A stretch of DNA of 64,000 nt from Tetragonia tetragonoides (lineage: Eukaryota; Streptophyta; Magnoliopsida; Caryophyllales; Aizoaceae). Each line of letters starts with the position of its first letter. The first letter of the stretch is position 1. Positions 50,011 through 60,224 of the stretch are shown piece by piece. The stretch covers positions 24,312,501 to 24,376,500 of the forward strand of contig CM076146.1 in assembly GCA_038025085.1 (NCBI GenBank). Direction: 5' to 3'. Made by a program: the position numbers and the translations under genes. The notes below the pieces were generated by a model that did not search any database, was not told the DNA's origin, and saw only the letters and a program-made list of their open reading frames with translations.

Positions 50011-52224
50011 TTTTGAATGCATTGACGCGTTTTAAAAGAGCTAGCTTTGTTTGCATTCATTTGAGGGAGAAACTACACCAAGGATGTTTACATATACAAA
50101 CAAGCTTTAACTCCACCTTTTGAATGCATTTACGCTTTGTTTGCATTCATTTGATTGAGAATTTACACCAAAGATGTTTACAAGTACAAACAAGCTTTAA
50201 CTGCACCTTTTGAATGGATTTACGCGTTTTAACAGCTCTTACATCTAGGGTGAAAAAGATTGAGTTCTTTTGTGTTGTATTTTAAGAGAAAGCACCCAAA
50301 AGCTTTGTTTGCATTCATTGGAGTGAGAAACTACACCAAGAATGTTTACAAGTACAAACAAGCTTCAACTCAAGCTTTTGAATGCATTTACGCGTTTTAA
50401 AAGCTCATATGACTAGGGTGAAAGAGATTGAGGTCATTTGTGTTGTATATTAAGAGAAAGCACCCTAATGCTTTGTTTGCATTCATTTGAGTGAGAAACT
50501 ACTCCAAGGATGTTTACAAGTACAAACAAGCTTTAACTCCACCTTTTGAATGCATTTACGCGTTTTAACAGCTCTTACGATTAGGGTGAAAGAGATTGAG
50601 GTCTTTTGTGTTGTATATTAAGAGAAATCACCCAAATGCTTTGTTTGCATTCATTTGAGTGAGAAACTACACCAAGGTTGTTTACAATTACAAACAAGCT
50701 TTAACTCCACCTTTTGAATGCATTTACGCGTTTTCACAGCTCTTACGACTAGGGTGAAAGAGATTGAGTTCTTTTGTGTTGTATTTTCAGAGAAAGCACC
50801 GAAAAGCTTCGTTTGCATTCATTTGAGTGAGAAATTACACCAAGCATGTCTTCAAGAGCTTTTAAAACGTGTTTACAAGTACATACTTAATACTTGTGTT
50901 GTATATTAAGAGAACGCACCCAAATGTTTTCTTTGCATTCATTTGAGTGGGAAACTACACCAAAGATGTTTACAAGTACCAACAAGCTTCAACATAAGCT
51001 TTTGAATGCATATACGCGTTTTAAAACCTCATACGACTAGGGTGAAAGAGATTGAGTTCTTTTGTGTTGTATTTTCAGAGAAAGCACCCAAAAGCTTTGT
51101 TTGCATTCATTGGAGTGAGAAACTACACCAAGGATGTTTACAAGTACAAACAAGCTTCAACTCAAGCTTTTGAATGTATTTACGCGTTTTAACAGCTCTT
51201 ACGACTAGGGTGAAAGAGATTGAGTTCTTTTCTGTTTTATATTAAGAGAAAGCAACCAAAAGCTTTGTTTGCATTCATTTCACTGAGAAACTACACCAAG
51301 AATGTTTACAAGTACAAACAAGCTTCAACTCAAGCTTTTGAATGCATTTACGTGTTTTAAAAGCTCATATGACTAGGGTGAAAGAGATTGAGGTCTTTTG
51401 TGTTGTATATTAAGAGAAAGCACCCAAATGCTTTGTTTGCATTCTTTTGAGTGAGAAACTACACCAAGGTTGTTTACAAGTACAAACAAGCTTTAACTCC
51501 ACCTTTTGAATGCATTTACGCGTTTTAACAGCTCTTACGACTAGGGTGAAAGAGATTGAGTTCTTTTGTGTTGTATATTAAGAGAAAGCACCCAAATGCT
51601 TTGTTTGCATTCATTTGAGTGAGAAACTACACCAAGGATTTTTACAAGTACAAACAAGCTTCAACTCCACCTTTTGAATGCATTTACGCATTTTAACAGC
51701 TCTTACAACTATGGTGAAAGAGATTGAGTTCTTTTGTGTTGTATATTAAGAGAAAGCACCCAAATGCTTTGTTTGCATTCATTTGAGTGAGAAACTACAC
51801 CAAGGATGTTTACAAGCACAAACAAGCTTTAACTCCACCTTTTGAATACATTTACGCATTTTAACAGCTCTTACTACTAAGGTGAAAGAGATTGAGTTCT
51901 TTTGTGTTGTATATTAAGAGAAATCACCCAAATGGTTTGTTTGCATTCGTGTGAGTGAGAAACTACACCAAGGATGTTTACAAGTACAAACAAGCTTGAA
52001 CTCAAGCTTTTGAATGCATTTAAGCGTTTTAAAAGCTCATACGACAAGGGTGAAAGAGATTGAGTTCTTTTGTGTTGTATTTTAAGAGAACGCACCCAAA
52101 TGCTTTGTTTGCATTCATTTGAGTGAGAAACTTAACCAAGGATGTTTACAAGTACAAACAAGCTTCAACTCAAGCTTTTGAAAGCATTTACGCGTTTTAA
52201 AACCTCATACGACTAGGGTGAAAG
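50011..52224 (+). repeat. 168-bp satellite, last forward block; right edge of the array
   Basis: About 13 forward monomers, with truncated ones near 50130 and 50860. The satellite stops mid-monomer at ACTAGGGTGAAAG (52224) and does not return in the window. Confidence 0.95.
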
Positions 52225-53054
52225 TGATGTGAAATAAGTAACAAAACGGAAATTAACCTTTGATAGTATCACACAAAGGGATCTTGTTCAAGAATCACTC
52301 AAGAATAAATCACGAATCACTCGTAAGGGTTTCAACCTGAATCACTCAGTTTGAGGGGTAAATACTCACGTGTTCAATAATTAATCATCAAAGCACGAGT
52401 TTACAATAGCAAAGCTCTCCCCTATTTATAGACAAAGAAATCTAAAGCTATTCGGAATCCTAATCCTAGTCCAAATAGGAAACTAACTACGAAACTGACT
52501 ACAATTGTAAAACGAGCTAATTCACAGCTTTCCTAATACCTAATGGACTCCTAATGCTACTAATAATCAGAATACTACTTTCCTAAACATATTCTATCTA
52601 ATTAAGGAAATAGGCAAACGTTATCAAACTCAAACAGCTAATTACTTGGCGCCCAAGGCCAAAACCGCTGGAACAGTTTTGCTCTGTAACTTCAATTGCC
52701 TTTTCAACTCCTTTACGTTCTGAATATGGAAAACCTCAAAGCATGGGAGTTTTAGACGTCATTTCCAGCTTTCTACAGAACTTTGAATCACCACAATCCC
52801 ATGTCGTATGAGTGAGTTATGATTAAAATACGAACCAGTGTAGAAGCTGTCAAAATTACGGGAATCCTGATAACGAATGTGATCATATAATAAGAGCTTT
52901 AATCCCGACCTTGTGTGGAAACTCCATGTAATTATCTTTATAGGAGTCAATTTAATGCATAACCACCAAAGGAACTCGATGTAAACAAGAATATATGTTC
53001 TCTTGCTAGTTCCTTGGTTGTTCTGTTTACTTTGCACACTTGCTCCCGCATCAA
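52225..53054 (-). repeat. Probable LTR (solo or orphan), minus orientation
   Basis: On the plus strand it begins TGATGTGAAATAAG and ends CCCGCATCA. The ends form an imperfect inverted repeat (TGATGTG against TGATGCG). The minus strand has a TATA box (CTATAAATAGG, near 52425-52436) followed by about 200 bp to the end, as expected for a promoter-bearing LTR. The 5 bp on each side (GAAAG, ATGAG) do not match, so no target duplication is seen. No coding motif is recognised; the 106-codon minus-strand frame at 52759-53079 runs past the proposed end and has no domain. The exact right end is uncertain. Confidence 0.5.
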
Positions 53055-53191
53055 TGAGCATATACACTAAAAGATTCACGGAATTCGATCACCCAACGCG
53101 CTCTCCCAGGCTGTCCGGAAACCCGACCCCCGAAAGGAGGGCCGAGGGAAGGCACGCGGAAAAGAGGGGAGAAAAATACGGCAGCCTACAG

Positions 53192-53209
53192 TCGCGACTT
53201 CATTAGGGA
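53192..53209 (+). promoter_or_regulatory. Possible decayed primer-binding site of the Tat element
   Basis: TCGCGACTTCATTAGGGA follows a candidate LTR end (GCCTACA, ending at 53190). It matches 14 of 18 positions of a TGGCGACTC-type tRNA-Arg primer site as I recall it from Ogre/Tat elements. This is a weak call resting on remembered motif similarity. Confidence 0.3.
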
Positions 53210-53940
53210 CATGATTAAGAGGGTGTAACTTGAAAATCGATTCGTTATAATTATTTTTGCTTGGTTCATTACCTTGAGTGTTCTTATTATTATTATTTTG
53301 TGACTTTTCATTCATCTCTTAATTTGCATTCATTGCATTCATGTGCATGCGCTTGCGCGACTTCCGAGCTTATTTTTACAAGTTCAAACCAGTTTTTAGC
53401 CAATGGAGTGTGGTGAAGTGCCTTGGTGAGAATCGACTCGATTCTTCTTTGCCAAAAAACATTGGATCCCCCCACCTCATGTACCTTCCTACGCATTCGT
53501 CCACTAGACGAGTAGGATTACTAGAATGCCTCACATTGTCGCGCATCCCCCGGATTATAGTACATTCTTGATCATGAGTACCTTTTGACCAAAACCCTTA
53601 AGCCTACCCCATTGCATGAACCAGAACCAATGTTTTAGGTTGAAACGCAGTCCCATGTCCATGCTAGATTTGCATAATCATGTCATATTGCGATGTTGTG
53701 TTGTTTGCCCATATGTGAACGCAATCTTTGCGTAGTCTTTTTGGTCGTCATAGAATATTAGGTTAGACCCCAATCAGGATCTTTTCCCTTTTTGAGTCTA
53801 GATTTTGTTTGAAGATCGAGTCTAAAATCTTTATTTTTAGGAAATAATATCCCTGAATGTTCTATATGATGCTCGTACCTTAGGAAAGATTTGGTTGCTA
53901 TATTCTTTCCTTTTATTTAAATAGTGAGTCTAGGCCAAAG
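53210..53940 (+). other. Tat element leader (5' untranslated region)
   Basis: About 0.7 kb with no ORF that I can assign. It contains a short TTA run at 53285-53296 and text typical of a retrotransposon leader. The short open frames on both strands here (60-80 codons) show no domain. Confidence 0.55.
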
Positions 53941-54270
53941 GATCTCGATATCTCTTCCCTTCTTCTTTTAGTCAAGAGTATAATATCTTTTGCTTTATCC
54001 CATATTGAGTCGAGATAATATCTCTCCCCTCTCCTTTTAGTCAAGAGTATAATATCTTTTGCTTTATCCCATATTGAGTCGAGATAATATCTCTCCCCTT
54101 CCCTTTTAGTCAAGAGTATAATATCTTTCGCTTTATCCCATATTGAGTCGAGATAATATCTCTCCCCTCCCCTTTTCGTCAAGAGTATAATATCTTTTGC
54201 TTTATCCCATATTGAGTCGAGATAATATCTCTCCCCTCCCCTTTTAGTCAAGAGTATAATATCTTTTGTC
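53941..54270 (+). repeat. 69-bp minisatellite in the Tat leader
   Basis: GTCAAGAGTATAATATC recurs at 53971, 54040, 54109, 54178 and 54247, exactly 69 bp apart: four full units plus partial ends. Because 69 is a multiple of three, the minus strand stays open with a 23-residue repeat (KDIILLTKR, GERYYLDSIWD). I read that as a by-product of the repeat, not a gene. Confidence 0.93.
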
Positions 54271-54399
54271 TTTCTTTTTTCCCATGTCGAGATCTTTTGA
54301 CCTAAACCCATTGCTTAGTCCCTAAGGGTAACTATGTTGATAGAATATTCTAGATAGAAAACTTCCCATCTTTGTTTTAAAACTTTTGTTTCGTGGAAC

Positions 54400-54866
54400 T
54401 TGTTAGTCTTTCCATTTTCTAAGTCTTATCCGTTGTCCAGGATTGGGAAGAAAACAGTCGATCCGAAAAGTTGGGAATGCGATCATAGTAATCAACGTCT
54501 GGTTAGAAAGCTCGTATTGGAATCTCCCCCTTCGAGCAAAGCTAGGTCTGATGAAGTATTTGTTACTCCCCCTCCGTATCAACCATCTTGTTCTAAGTTG
54601 ACTGAAATGGCCGACGATGATGTGCCAGCTCCACAACCTAAGACTACTGATGAGATGTTGACTGAAATGATGAAAATGTTGGAAACTATGGGAAACCGTG
54701 TGACATGGATAGAAAGCAAGGTCAAAGAAGCCGACCCTCTTAACCAGGATGATCCTCCACCTCGAAATGACAAAGTAGAAGAGCTAAGCAATCAAATTAA
54801 GAACCTTGAGTTAGCTCTAACTCAAAACAAGATCATAAGTGACTACATGATCAAGCCGAAGGATAC
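54400..54866 (+). pseudogene. gag: Tat gag, N-terminal part (fragment 1)
   Basis: An open frame from 54400 (a TTG, no upstream ATG in frame); the first ATG in frame is 54607 (MADDDVPAPQPK). The region is acidic and proline-rich, then helical and coiled-coil-like (TDEMLTEMMKMLETMGNRV, VEELSNQIKNLELAL). At about 54860 the reading frame changes by one base: downstream gag lies in another frame, while this one runs out in unrelated sequence to a stop at 54957. The preceding in-frame stretch 54400-54606 is also open and could belong to gag if a start was lost. Confidence 0.75.
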
Positions 54867-55706
54867 TCCTCTCACATCAAGGGAAAGCTCCCACAAAAGT
54901 TCTCTATGCCTGAAATCCCCATCTTCAAAGGGACCGATGATCCAAAAGATCACGTAAGGGCTTTCACCACAGTGACGGGTCTAAGAGGAGTAGATCCTGA
55001 CCTTTATATTCATCTTTTCTCACAAACCTTGGACCCCACTGTTAGGGCATGGTTTTTCAAGCTTGAGCCCAATCAGGTTCAGGAATGGAACAAAGTATCC
55101 AGTTTATTCCTTACTAGGTATGCCGGCAACGTCATCCAACCAACTACCATGAGAGAGTTGGAAGCAATCAAGCAAGGTGAAAATGAAAGCTTCACTGATT
55201 TTGTTAAGAAATGGAGAACTAAAGTGACCGAAATGCTCGACTGTCCATCCGAGGAAGAGCAAATTCGGAAACTCATCAAGAACTTACAACCTCCTTACTT
55301 GAATCCTCTCAAATACCAAGCAATTACTTCATACACACAACTCAATAGTGTGGGATTGCTCATAGAGGACGATCAAGCACTCAAAAAGGAGAAAAACAAG
55401 GACTTCTTCAACAAGGGCACTTATAACTCGAGCTACAAGAAGAACCCAGACTCGAAAAACTCTTCCAACAAGGTTAATGAAGTCAATGTTGTCTATGACA
55501 AACCGCAAAGGCAATACACCCCATTGGGTATGACCTATGCTAAAGCTTTGGAAAAGCTTGTCAAGAATGACTACCTCAATGTCGTGGGCCCCACCCCGGA
55601 TCCCGACGTCAAAAAGAGGAGCCCGTCATGGAACCCTAATCTTTACTGCAAATTCCATGGAGGAAAAGGACATGACACCGAGAAGTGTTGGACACTCAAG
55701 AATAAA
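54867..55706 (+). pseudogene. gag: Tat gag, capsid domain and first zinc knuckle (fragment 2)
   Basis: The frame containing ATG 54906 (MPEIPIFKGTDDP). It holds the Retrotrans_gag capsid-type domain (HVRAFTTVTGLRG, TVRAWFFKL, FLTRYAGN, ESFTDFVKKWRTKV), then a lysine/asparagine-rich linker, the motif GPTPDP and a zinc knuckle of form C-x2-H-x4-H-x4-C (CKFHGGKGHDTEKC). A 1-bp deletion near 55704-55707 in AATAAATCC throws the rest out of frame, and a false C-terminus ends at 55784. The capsid packages element RNA; the knuckle would bind it. The fragment still reads clearly as Tat-type gag. Confidence 0.85.
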
Positions 55707-56656
55707 TCCAGGATCTTTTTGACAATGGGACTATTACCAAGCCAAAGAATGTTCCCACTCCAAATAACAAAACCAATCCTCTAGGCGCGGTTTTTGTCAT
55801 CACAAATGAAGAAGAGGAAAAGGGCCCCTCTCGCCTGATTGTGCCAATTGGACATCCTGTCCCACCTTATAAGCTTGACTCCCTCCACCTAGAGGTAGCC
55901 AGAATTTGGGATAGTGATGAGGAGGATGACCTTCAAACAACCAAATGCACCCCTAAGAAATCATTGGAGGAGCTGCTCAAGGAAATCACTGTTGGTCTAA
56001 AACAAATAGATGAAGAAGTAACTAACATCGAGATGAAGAGAAAAGAAAGAGAGGACGCAGAAGCGCATTCCGCATCTATCCTCCACCAAAGCGTGAATCC
56101 CCCACTTAGTCACATCCCATCCATGAGGGATATGACCAGAAGGAACTTCTCCCCGCTACCCCTCCATCTTACTCACACTCTTGAGATACTCATTAGTATT
56201 GGAATCATACGACCACTGGGACCAACTCCCGATCCTGTCTTTTTAGGGATCGCCTGGCACCCACGTAAGTTTTGCAATTACCACAGGGGAAGAGGCCACG
56301 ACACTGAAGAATGTTGGGCACTGAAACACAGGATTCAAGATCTCATAGAAGTTCAGCCATGCAGCTACAAAAGTACCGCCCTTCCCGAGAAGGAATATCA
56401 TAATCAAATGCCAAAAAGGGTATATACCCCTATCCTTTCAACCCCAACTCAAATCTTTCAGGACCTGTTTTGGAAAGGTATTCTAGGGCCCATTGGGCCA
56501 ACACCTGATCCAGATCCAGGAAATAAGAGTAAGGACTGGAACCATACCTCTTTTTGCATCTATCACCGAGGAAGGGGACATCATACGGACGAATGTGTGC
56601 ACCTGGAACGCAAGATACAAGACCTCGTCAACGAGGGGGTCGTCCGCATGATATAA
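55707..56656 (+). pseudogene. gag: Tat gag, C-terminal part with two further zinc knuckles (fragment 3)
   Basis: Continues gag in the next frame. After an acidic stretch and a coiled-coil-like segment (LEELLKEITVGLKQIDEEV), two more copies of the fragment 2 module occur. Each has a hydrophobic helix, then GPTPDP, then a knuckle (CNYHRGRGHDTEEC and CIYHRGRGHHTDEC) and a basic tail (ALKHRIQDL, HLERKIQDL). All three knuckles have histidine in place of the second cysteine of a CCHC box, with 2-4-4 spacing kept. The frame ends at 56656, and the element continues in another frame after a shift near 56645-56656. Confidence 0.82.
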
Positions 56657-56993
56657 GGCCTTATCCGACACCCTTAAAAAAGGAAGGATCACCTTCATCC
56701 CTCCTTTGCCTGTAAGGAGGCTAAATTTTGATTGGGTAGAGGACACACCCAACAACGCTTTGGGTCTATTATTTGGACAAGAGCATCGCCATCCAAAAGA
56801 TGAAGAGCTCCACAATGTCAATAATGCAATTTAAGATGCAAACTTTGACCCAACTAAGTTGATCACTCCAAACGAGGGTCAACTCACAAAGCAGAAACGC
56901 ACTATAAGCTGGACAAGAGCCAATGGAAAGAAGATCAAGATCACGATCTCCGAAGAATCCAAGCCTGACACGGACACTGATTCCGACCGGACC
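56657..56993 (+). pseudogene. Tat gag-pol linker, part upstream of the solo LTR
   Basis: One frame reads recognisable element text (LKKGRITFIPPLP, LNFDWVED, LTKQKRTISWTRANGKK, then an acidic EESKPDTDTDSDR), broken by a stop at 56831-56833. In Tat elements the protease normally lies between gag and RT, but I see no DSG/DTG-type active site here. The frame resumes exactly at 59715 after the nested LTR plus one copy of its target duplication (2726 bp) is discounted. Confidence 0.65.
56989..56993. repeat. Target-site duplication GGACC, left copy
   Basis: GGACC precedes TGTGATACCCC and recurs at 59715-59719 directly after the LTR end. Confidence 0.93.
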
Positions 56994-57326
56994 TGTGATA
57001 CCCCAATGTTTTCTATAATTATAGTATCGTTTTATAATTCATTTATAAATAGTTTCGGAGATTTAAATCGTATATATATTTATTTAACGATTCGATTTAC
57101 TCAAATTAAGCCATAATAATATTAATTATTATTATGGGAATTTCGGGATTTATAATTATCAAATTGAGGGATTTAGTTAAAATGGTTTTGTATATGAATA
57201 AGGCTTATTCATATTGTTTTAATTGGTTTTAATTAGCATTTAATTAGTTTTAATTATTTTTAATTAGCAATTAAATCAGAAAATAATCCTAATTCTAGTA
57301 GGGTTTGATTTTCCTTGACTAAGAAC

Positions 57327-57335
57327 CTATATAAG
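57327..57335 (+). promoter_or_regulatory. Probable TATA box of the solo LTR
   Basis: CTATATAAG about 330 bp into the LTR, followed by GCTAAGAGATGGG. This is a typical U3/R position for a long LTR read on the plus strand. Confidence 0.55.
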
Positions 57336-57389
57336 CTAAGAGATGGGTCAGTTGATCAGTTTACAAAACTGAGCCAAAAGCCCCAATTC

Positions 57390-57596
57390 TCTTCTCTCTC
57401 TCTCTCACGCTATTCTCTCTCTCTTTTCTCTCTCTCTCCACCGCACGCCTCTCTCTCTCTCTCTCTCTCTCTCTCCCCCTGCTGTCGCCGGCCACCAGGC
57501 CAGCACCGCCTCCTCTTCCTCCCGCCAGTGAGCCGCCCTTCCCCCTCTCTTTCTTTCTCTCTCTTTTCCTTTCTCTCTCCCCGTACTCTGTTTTCC
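57390..57596 (+). repeat. Interrupted CT-rich tract in the solo LTR
   Basis: Short CTCTCT runs alternate with GC-rich text downstream of the TATA box, in what would be transcribed leader. It is interrupted, so low complexity rather than one clean microsatellite. Confidence 0.8.
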
Positions 57597-57725
57597 CCCT
57601 CCCCTGTTTTCGTCGAGGCGCGACTGTCGCGCAACCGCCGCGCTAGGGTGGTCGCCGGCGAGTGGCCGACGCGACGGGACCTTGACCGTCGCTCCTCCCC
57701 CTCTCAGTCGCTCTCTCTCTCCCTT

Positions 57726-57831
<106 letters not shown>

Positions 57832-57959
57832 GCGATCTCTCTCACTCTCTCTCTTCTCCGTCGCCGGTGCTCCAGCGAGCCACCGCCGACCATGGTGGTC
57901 GGTGGGTGGTGGTCTTGGTGATGGGCTAGGTCGTGGGTCCCCATGCTTGATGTATCACG

Positions 57960-59640
57960 GCCTAAACTTGAAAAACCGATTAGGGTTTCGTTTAATATTT
58001 TCGTTTTAATTAATTTTGTATTTTCAGTATTTCAATAATTTTTTTATTTTTCTGTACTCGTTCCGAGTCCGAATACGAATTTTCAAAAGCCTATATTGGT
58101 TGAAATAAATCAAGGAATTTAATAAAAATATTAGTTCACAGTTTCAGTACTGTTTGGATTTTCGTATTTATTAATTATGTCTCGATAATTATTTTTAATT
58201 AGGACCAAACGGACAAGTATGATCAGGTTGTGATTAGCTAAATTACCTACTGCTTAGTGAGCGTTTGTTAGGTAAGCAATTGTGCCTACCTCTTTCCAAA
58301 GCCCCATCAAAACTATTTTGATGTGTTATGTGCTAATTGATTATTATTGTGAATTTAATATGCGAAGCATGATTAAATTATATCGTCGTTAATTATGAGA
58401 ATTTGAAATATATTCTTCGCTGTAAATATGATTTATATTGCGTATGATAAGTTTATAAAGTTTCGTTAATTAATTAGTTCGTATGCTAATTAATGTTTAA
58501 TTATGGCGATGTTGAATTTCTAGTATTATTATGATATAATAATATGTGCTATTTGGAATGGGATATTATTGAGTGCTCATGAGCACCTACTATTATATTG
58601 GATGGCTTATTTGTGAAAGTGTAATTTTTGGACATCATGATTTACTGCCGAAGTGCTGCCGAAATTTCGTTAGACATATATGAGCATGACTATTGTTAAT
58701 ATGCCCTTATGTTGTAATCGTCATTATTATTATTCATTATCATGAGCATGAAATGAAGTTGTATGTCGTGGTCTCGTTGTCCCAGTAGGTCAATCAATGC
58801 AAGTATGTGAATTGAATTAAATGAGGATAAGACTCCTAATGGATCCCTAGGAGTAGTCGAGCTATCGAGACTTATCTAATTGATATAGTCTAGGGATGCG
58901 TGATTCCCAACTTACTTTTATGGACACCTCGTAGTGTGTTCGGGAAGGATCATTCCCCATTGTTTAATTCTCTACATATCGATTATTATGTTAGAGGTAG
59001 TGTGAGTATACACTAGCGTAAGTCCATGGCATGTCTATATCTATCTATGAACAGTATGGGTAATCGTTGTTCTATTCGCTCTCTTATTACTCTAATCAAG
59101 GTGGCTTATCTATTTGTGTTCGAATGATCACTAAAGCAAGAATTGCATGTAATTGAATATCGAGTATGCGTGTGCTTGATTGTATGACTACTTGTGCATG
59201 CAAATGAATTTCAATGATTCTTCTAAAACTCAGGTGAGGTTTGCGAAAGTGTTTTTACTGGGTATGGAGGACATTTATTCAGTTTATCTGATTTTTGTTT
59301 TCTTTTGTTGCTTCTCTTTTTCTTCTGTACCTTGTTTCCGTCACGGAAATCAAAGTGCAGGTGTAGCTAAGTGAGGATGGTTTGCTAGAAGGTTGAATGT
59401 GGGCTGTTTGTTTAGAACTATGGATTTATTGGTTACCTTGGATTATTTGGGATTTTGGTTTGTGCCCTTGAAGGCAAAGTTGTAATAAAACTATAATGGA
59501 CTTAAGACCGCTGGATAGACAACTCTGATATTTATGTTTAATTTGTTTAGATGCTTGCTTTGATACCTAGTTTTCCTTACTGCTTAGCATTTACTCCTTA
59601 GCGATAAATGTTGCAGTAGCACTCCCTTGGGTTCGTGACG
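57960..59640 (+). other. Distal solo-LTR sequence without recognisable features
   Basis: AT-rich LTR sequence. I see no ORF with a domain, no RNA gene and no strong internal repeat. A short frame at 59180-59374 has no motifs. Confidence 0.6.
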
Positions 59641-59714
59641 GTTCAGCGGTGTCGAGTCGTGTACAGTGACGTCGATAGTTCCCTGGAAATCATTGCGAAT
59701 TCGGGGGTGTTACA

Positions 59715-60224
59715 GGACCGAGTCCGATTTCGAAGACGAGTCTAATATAGTAGAGTCGGGTGGTCCACCCAAATCTATGTTTAATTCTGTTTGCAAGGTT
59801 AAAGATGTTAAAGCCAATAGTAATGGCTCAATTGATGTTCTGGTTTCCTCTATCAATGAAATAATTACTGATTCTGCTTACTCCTTGGATTACTTAGTAG
59901 CCAATAATTCAAAAGATGAACAAGAATTGCCTAAAGAAGTAACAAAATCACTATTAGAGCATGAACAAAAGACTTCAATTGTGGAAGAAACAGTATTAAT
60001 CAATCTTGCAAACGATCAAGAGCCGCGCCAAGTGCGCATTGGCTTATCGTTAACTCCCAAAGAGCGAGAAAGCTTTATAAATCTCTTAAAAGAATACATA
60101 GAAGTTTTCTCTTGGTCCTACAAAGATATGTCGGGAATAAGTCGCGAGATAGCACAGCATACAATACCGCTCAATCCAGATTCAAAATCGGTAAAGAAAA
60201 AACTTCGGAGAATGAAGCCTAAGT
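59715..60224 (+). pseudogene. pol: Tat linker and N-terminal region of reverse transcriptase
   Basis: Resumes in frame with 56993. An acidic stretch (ESDFEDESNIVESGG) leads into the conserved segment before Tat RT: VRIGLSLTPKERESF, LLKEYIEVFSWSYKDMSGI and KKKLRRMKPK. Near 60222-60226 one extra base (AAGTGTGAAA) shifts the frame, and the reading beyond that is spurious, to a stop at 60274. No protease motif is seen between gag and this point. Confidence 0.8.

Noticed and set aside
480..51000. Telomere-like TTAGGGT within GATTAGGGTGAAAG
   Set aside because: It occurs once per monomer in some variants only, as part of the CTAGGGTGAAAG block. There is no tandem TTTAGGG run.
929..52095. Dozens of 60-106-codon frames within the satellite on both strands
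   Set aside because: They repeat the same text with the 168-bp monomer, occur in both orientations, often start at non-ATG codons and match no domain I know. They are frame-preserving monomer variants.
1..52224. CRISPR-like array
   Set aside because: The repeats are contiguous 168-bp monomers without unique spacers, on both strands, in plant DNA with LTR elements.
52759..53079. 106-codon minus-strand ORF near the array edge
   Set aside because: No domain, overlaps an LTR-like segment and runs past its proposed end. I could not connect it to any known protein.
53913..54311. 132-codon minus-strand ORF with 23-residue repeats
   Set aside because: It is the translation of the 69-bp minisatellite in the Tat leader; openness follows from the unit being divisible by three.
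56483..56821. 112-codon minus-strand ORF opposite Tat gag
   Set aside because: Antisense shadow of the third zinc-knuckle region and the linker.
59180..59374. 64-codon ORF in the distal solo LTR
   Set aside because: Short, no motif, inside LTR sequence with no conserved neighbours.
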